Shown piece by piece: positions 39,980-41,302 of a DNA stretch of 41,302 nt. The stretch comes from a virus. A program made the translations under genes and the position numbers. How positions within the stretch are numbered: position 1 is the first letter of the stretch; the number at the start of each line of letters is the position of its first letter. The notes beneath the pieces are model-generated. The model saw nothing but the letters and a program-made list of their open reading frames with translations. It did not search any database and was not told the DNA's origin. The DNA is taken from IMG/VR virus record IMGVR_UViG_3300008012_000054, positions 1-41,302 of that record; one strand, written 5' to 3'.

Positions 39980-41302
39980 ATGGCATTAACATCACCAGGT
40001 GTTCAGGTTAGCGTTATAGACGAGAGTTTTTACACTCCAGCAGAACCAGGCACAACACCTCTTATCTTTGTAGCAACTGCACAAGATAAGACAAACCCAG
40101 GAGGCACAGGTGTAGCCCCGGGCACAACAAAAGCAAATGCAGGTAAAGTTTACTTGATGAGTTCACAACGTGAACTATCAGAAACATTTGGGGATCCAGT
40201 TTTCATAACTGATGCAAGTAACAACCCAGTGCATGCCGGAGAACAAAACGAATACGGACTACAGGCAGCATACTCATTCTTAGGAGTAGCAAACAGAGCG
40301 TATGTAGTTAGAGCAGATTTAGATTTAAATGAAATCTCAGGAAGTGCGACCGAGGCAGCAGGCAAACCAGCAGATGGTGCATGGTGGTATGATACAGATG
40401 ATACAAGATATGGCGTGTTTGAATGGAACGGCGCAGCAGCGACCACAACAAACGGACAAACTTTCTCAAATAAAGTTCCAACAATTATTACAGATTCGTC
40501 ACAAACAAGCGGCAGTGCTCCTTACACTCCAAAAACAAGCGTAGGTGCAATTGGAGACTACGCTGTTGTTGCAGTATCCAATGTAAACCGTCTATGGTAT
40601 AAAAATAGCTCAGGTGCTTGGGTAGAGGTAGGTTCTGATGCTTGGAGAGCAAGCTGGCCATTTGCAAGCGGAACAGCAGGAGCAAGTGCTTCTAGCACAG
40701 GCACAATTACATTTACAATTAACGGTGTTGCAACAGCAGTAACAACAACTGGCACAACTGTGACACAAATTGTTTCAGATATTAACACAGCCGGTGCAGG
40801 AGTAGGTATTAGTGCAAGTTCAACAGGAAACAAATTGAATTTGTTTTATGATGGGCGTACAACAGCAGTAGATACAATTGTAATGTCAACCACAAGTGAC
40901 GTATTAACTGATTGCGGTATTGCTGTAGGCACTTACAGATATACAAGTTTTGCAAATGCACCACATACAAGTGTTCCAGAATGGAAAACACGTGATTCAA
41001 GTCCAGCACCAACAGGTAGCGTATGGCTTAAATCAACCGATCCAAATTTGGGTGCAAAATGGAGTGTAAAACAGTATAGTGCTTCAGCAGACGCATGGAC
41101 TACAGTAAGTGCTCCAATGTATGCAACAAGCCATGCTGCTATTGCAGCTTTAGATTCAAGCAACGGCGGCTCAGGAATTGCAGCAGGTAGCGTATATGTA
41201 AGATCAAACGTTGCAGAAGATGTGTTAGGAGGCAAAGCAACTTTCCAAATTATGGTAAGAGCAGCATCAGGTGCAACAAGCATCACAAGTGCTGCAATCA
41301 CA
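39980..41302 (+). CDS. gp18: Tail sheath protein gp18 (3' end outside window)
   Basis: The frame is open from the ATG at 39980 to the last base: 441 residues with no stop. GAGGAG at 39966-39971 supports the start. The N-terminus 'MALTSPGVQVSVIDESFYTP' and then 'TTPLIFVATAQDK', 'VYLMSSQRELSETFGDPVF' and 'GLQAAYSFLGVANRAYVVRA' are the conserved T4-type tail-sheath domain. The sheath polymer contracts to drive the tube into the host. From about residue 130 a variable insert begins, rich in Trp ('GAWWYDTDDTRYGVFEWNG', 'RLWYKNSSGAWVEVG', 'GSVWLKSTDPNLGAKWSV'), probably surface-exposed domains. In T4 gp18 is followed by gp19; here that lies beyond the window. Confidence 0.93.
   Translation, partial: MALTSPGVQVSVIDESFYTPAEPGTTPLIFVATAQDKTNPGGTGVAPGTTKANAGKVYLMSSQRELSETFGDPVFITDASNNPVHAGEQNEYGLQAAYSFLGVANRAYVVRADLDLNEISGSATEAAGKPADGAWWYDTDDTRYGVFEWNGAAATTTNGQTFSNKVPTIITDSSQTSGSAPYTPKTSVGAIGDYAVVAVSNVNRLWYKNSSGAWVEVGSDAWRASWPFASGTAGASASSTGTITFTINGVATAVTTTGTTVTQIVSDINTAGAGVGISASSTGNKLNLFYDGRTTAVDTIVMSTTSDVLTDCGIAVGTYRYTSFANAPHTSVPEWKTRDSSPAPTGSVWLKSTDPNLGAKWSVKQYSASADAWTTVSAPMYATSHAAIAALDSSNGGSGIAAGSVYVRSNVAEDVLGGKATFQIMVRAASGATSITSAAIT

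Noticed and set aside
1-41302. tRNA genes, insertion sequences, integrase or attachment sites
   Set aside because: No cloverleaf-like stretches, transposase motifs or terminal inverted repeats were seen; gaps between genes are all under 150 bases.

Overview
The window is a late-gene segment of a T4-type (Caudoviricetes, contractile-tailed) phage genome. The head genes are recognisable by sequence and sit in T4-like order: portal (gp20), a small gp67-like protein, a gp68-like acidic core protein, prohead protease (gp21), scaffold (gp22) and major capsid protein (gp23). Neck and tail genes (gp13, gp14, gp15, gp18) lie at the far end. The DNA is AT-rich. The MGRPINK-type structural protein, the giant beta-helix fibres and the short 'MALP..' protein are styles I associate with marine T4-like phages (cyanophages and pelagimyophages). 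The host cannot be fixed from this window: no photosynthesis genes or tRNAs were seen.

Layout. 1-2428 is the 3' part of a probable tail tape-measure gene. 2425-9107 is the head module on the + strand, with an unrelated Rossmann-like (DUF115/MptE-like) gene inserted between the gp67-like and gp68-like genes. 9134-9378 holds a strong terminator, a late promoter and a small cold-shock-like protein. 9398-11344 holds three small to medium structural genes behind a structured leader. 11345-30017 is two giant paralogous fibre genes (2,620 and 3,567 aa). The second ends in an S74 intramolecular chaperone. 30094-31225 holds a 54-aa fibre-style protein, an unknown 125-aa protein and a GT-A glycosyltransferase. 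31222-35712 encodes a 1,496-aa protein built from about a dozen glycosyltransferase-derived repeats. 35674-38764 (- strand) is gp14, gp15 and a Nudix hydrolase. 38801-39559 (+) is gp13. 39556-39831 (-) is a DUF3310-like gene with a consensus sigma70 promoter. 39980 to the window end is the tail sheath gp18, partial.

Regulation. TAAATA elements resembling the T4 late promoter (TATAAATA) lie in front of most transcription units, often just after a hairpin, so the region reads as a string of separately started late units. At two genes (4143 and the gp14 start at 38764) the predicted +1 falls on the A of the ATG. Between gp13 and gp14 two such elements are back to back as a perfect inverted repeat. 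The DUF3310-like gene alone shows a sigma70-type early promoter.

The least explained material is: (i) the tandem array of glycosyltransferase-like units, translationally coupled to an intact glycosyltransferase and lying next to the receptor-binding fibre genes; (ii) a cysteine-containing 'KCxRD' helical module present ten times in one giant fibre and three times in the other; and (iii) the back-to-back and leaderless late promoters.
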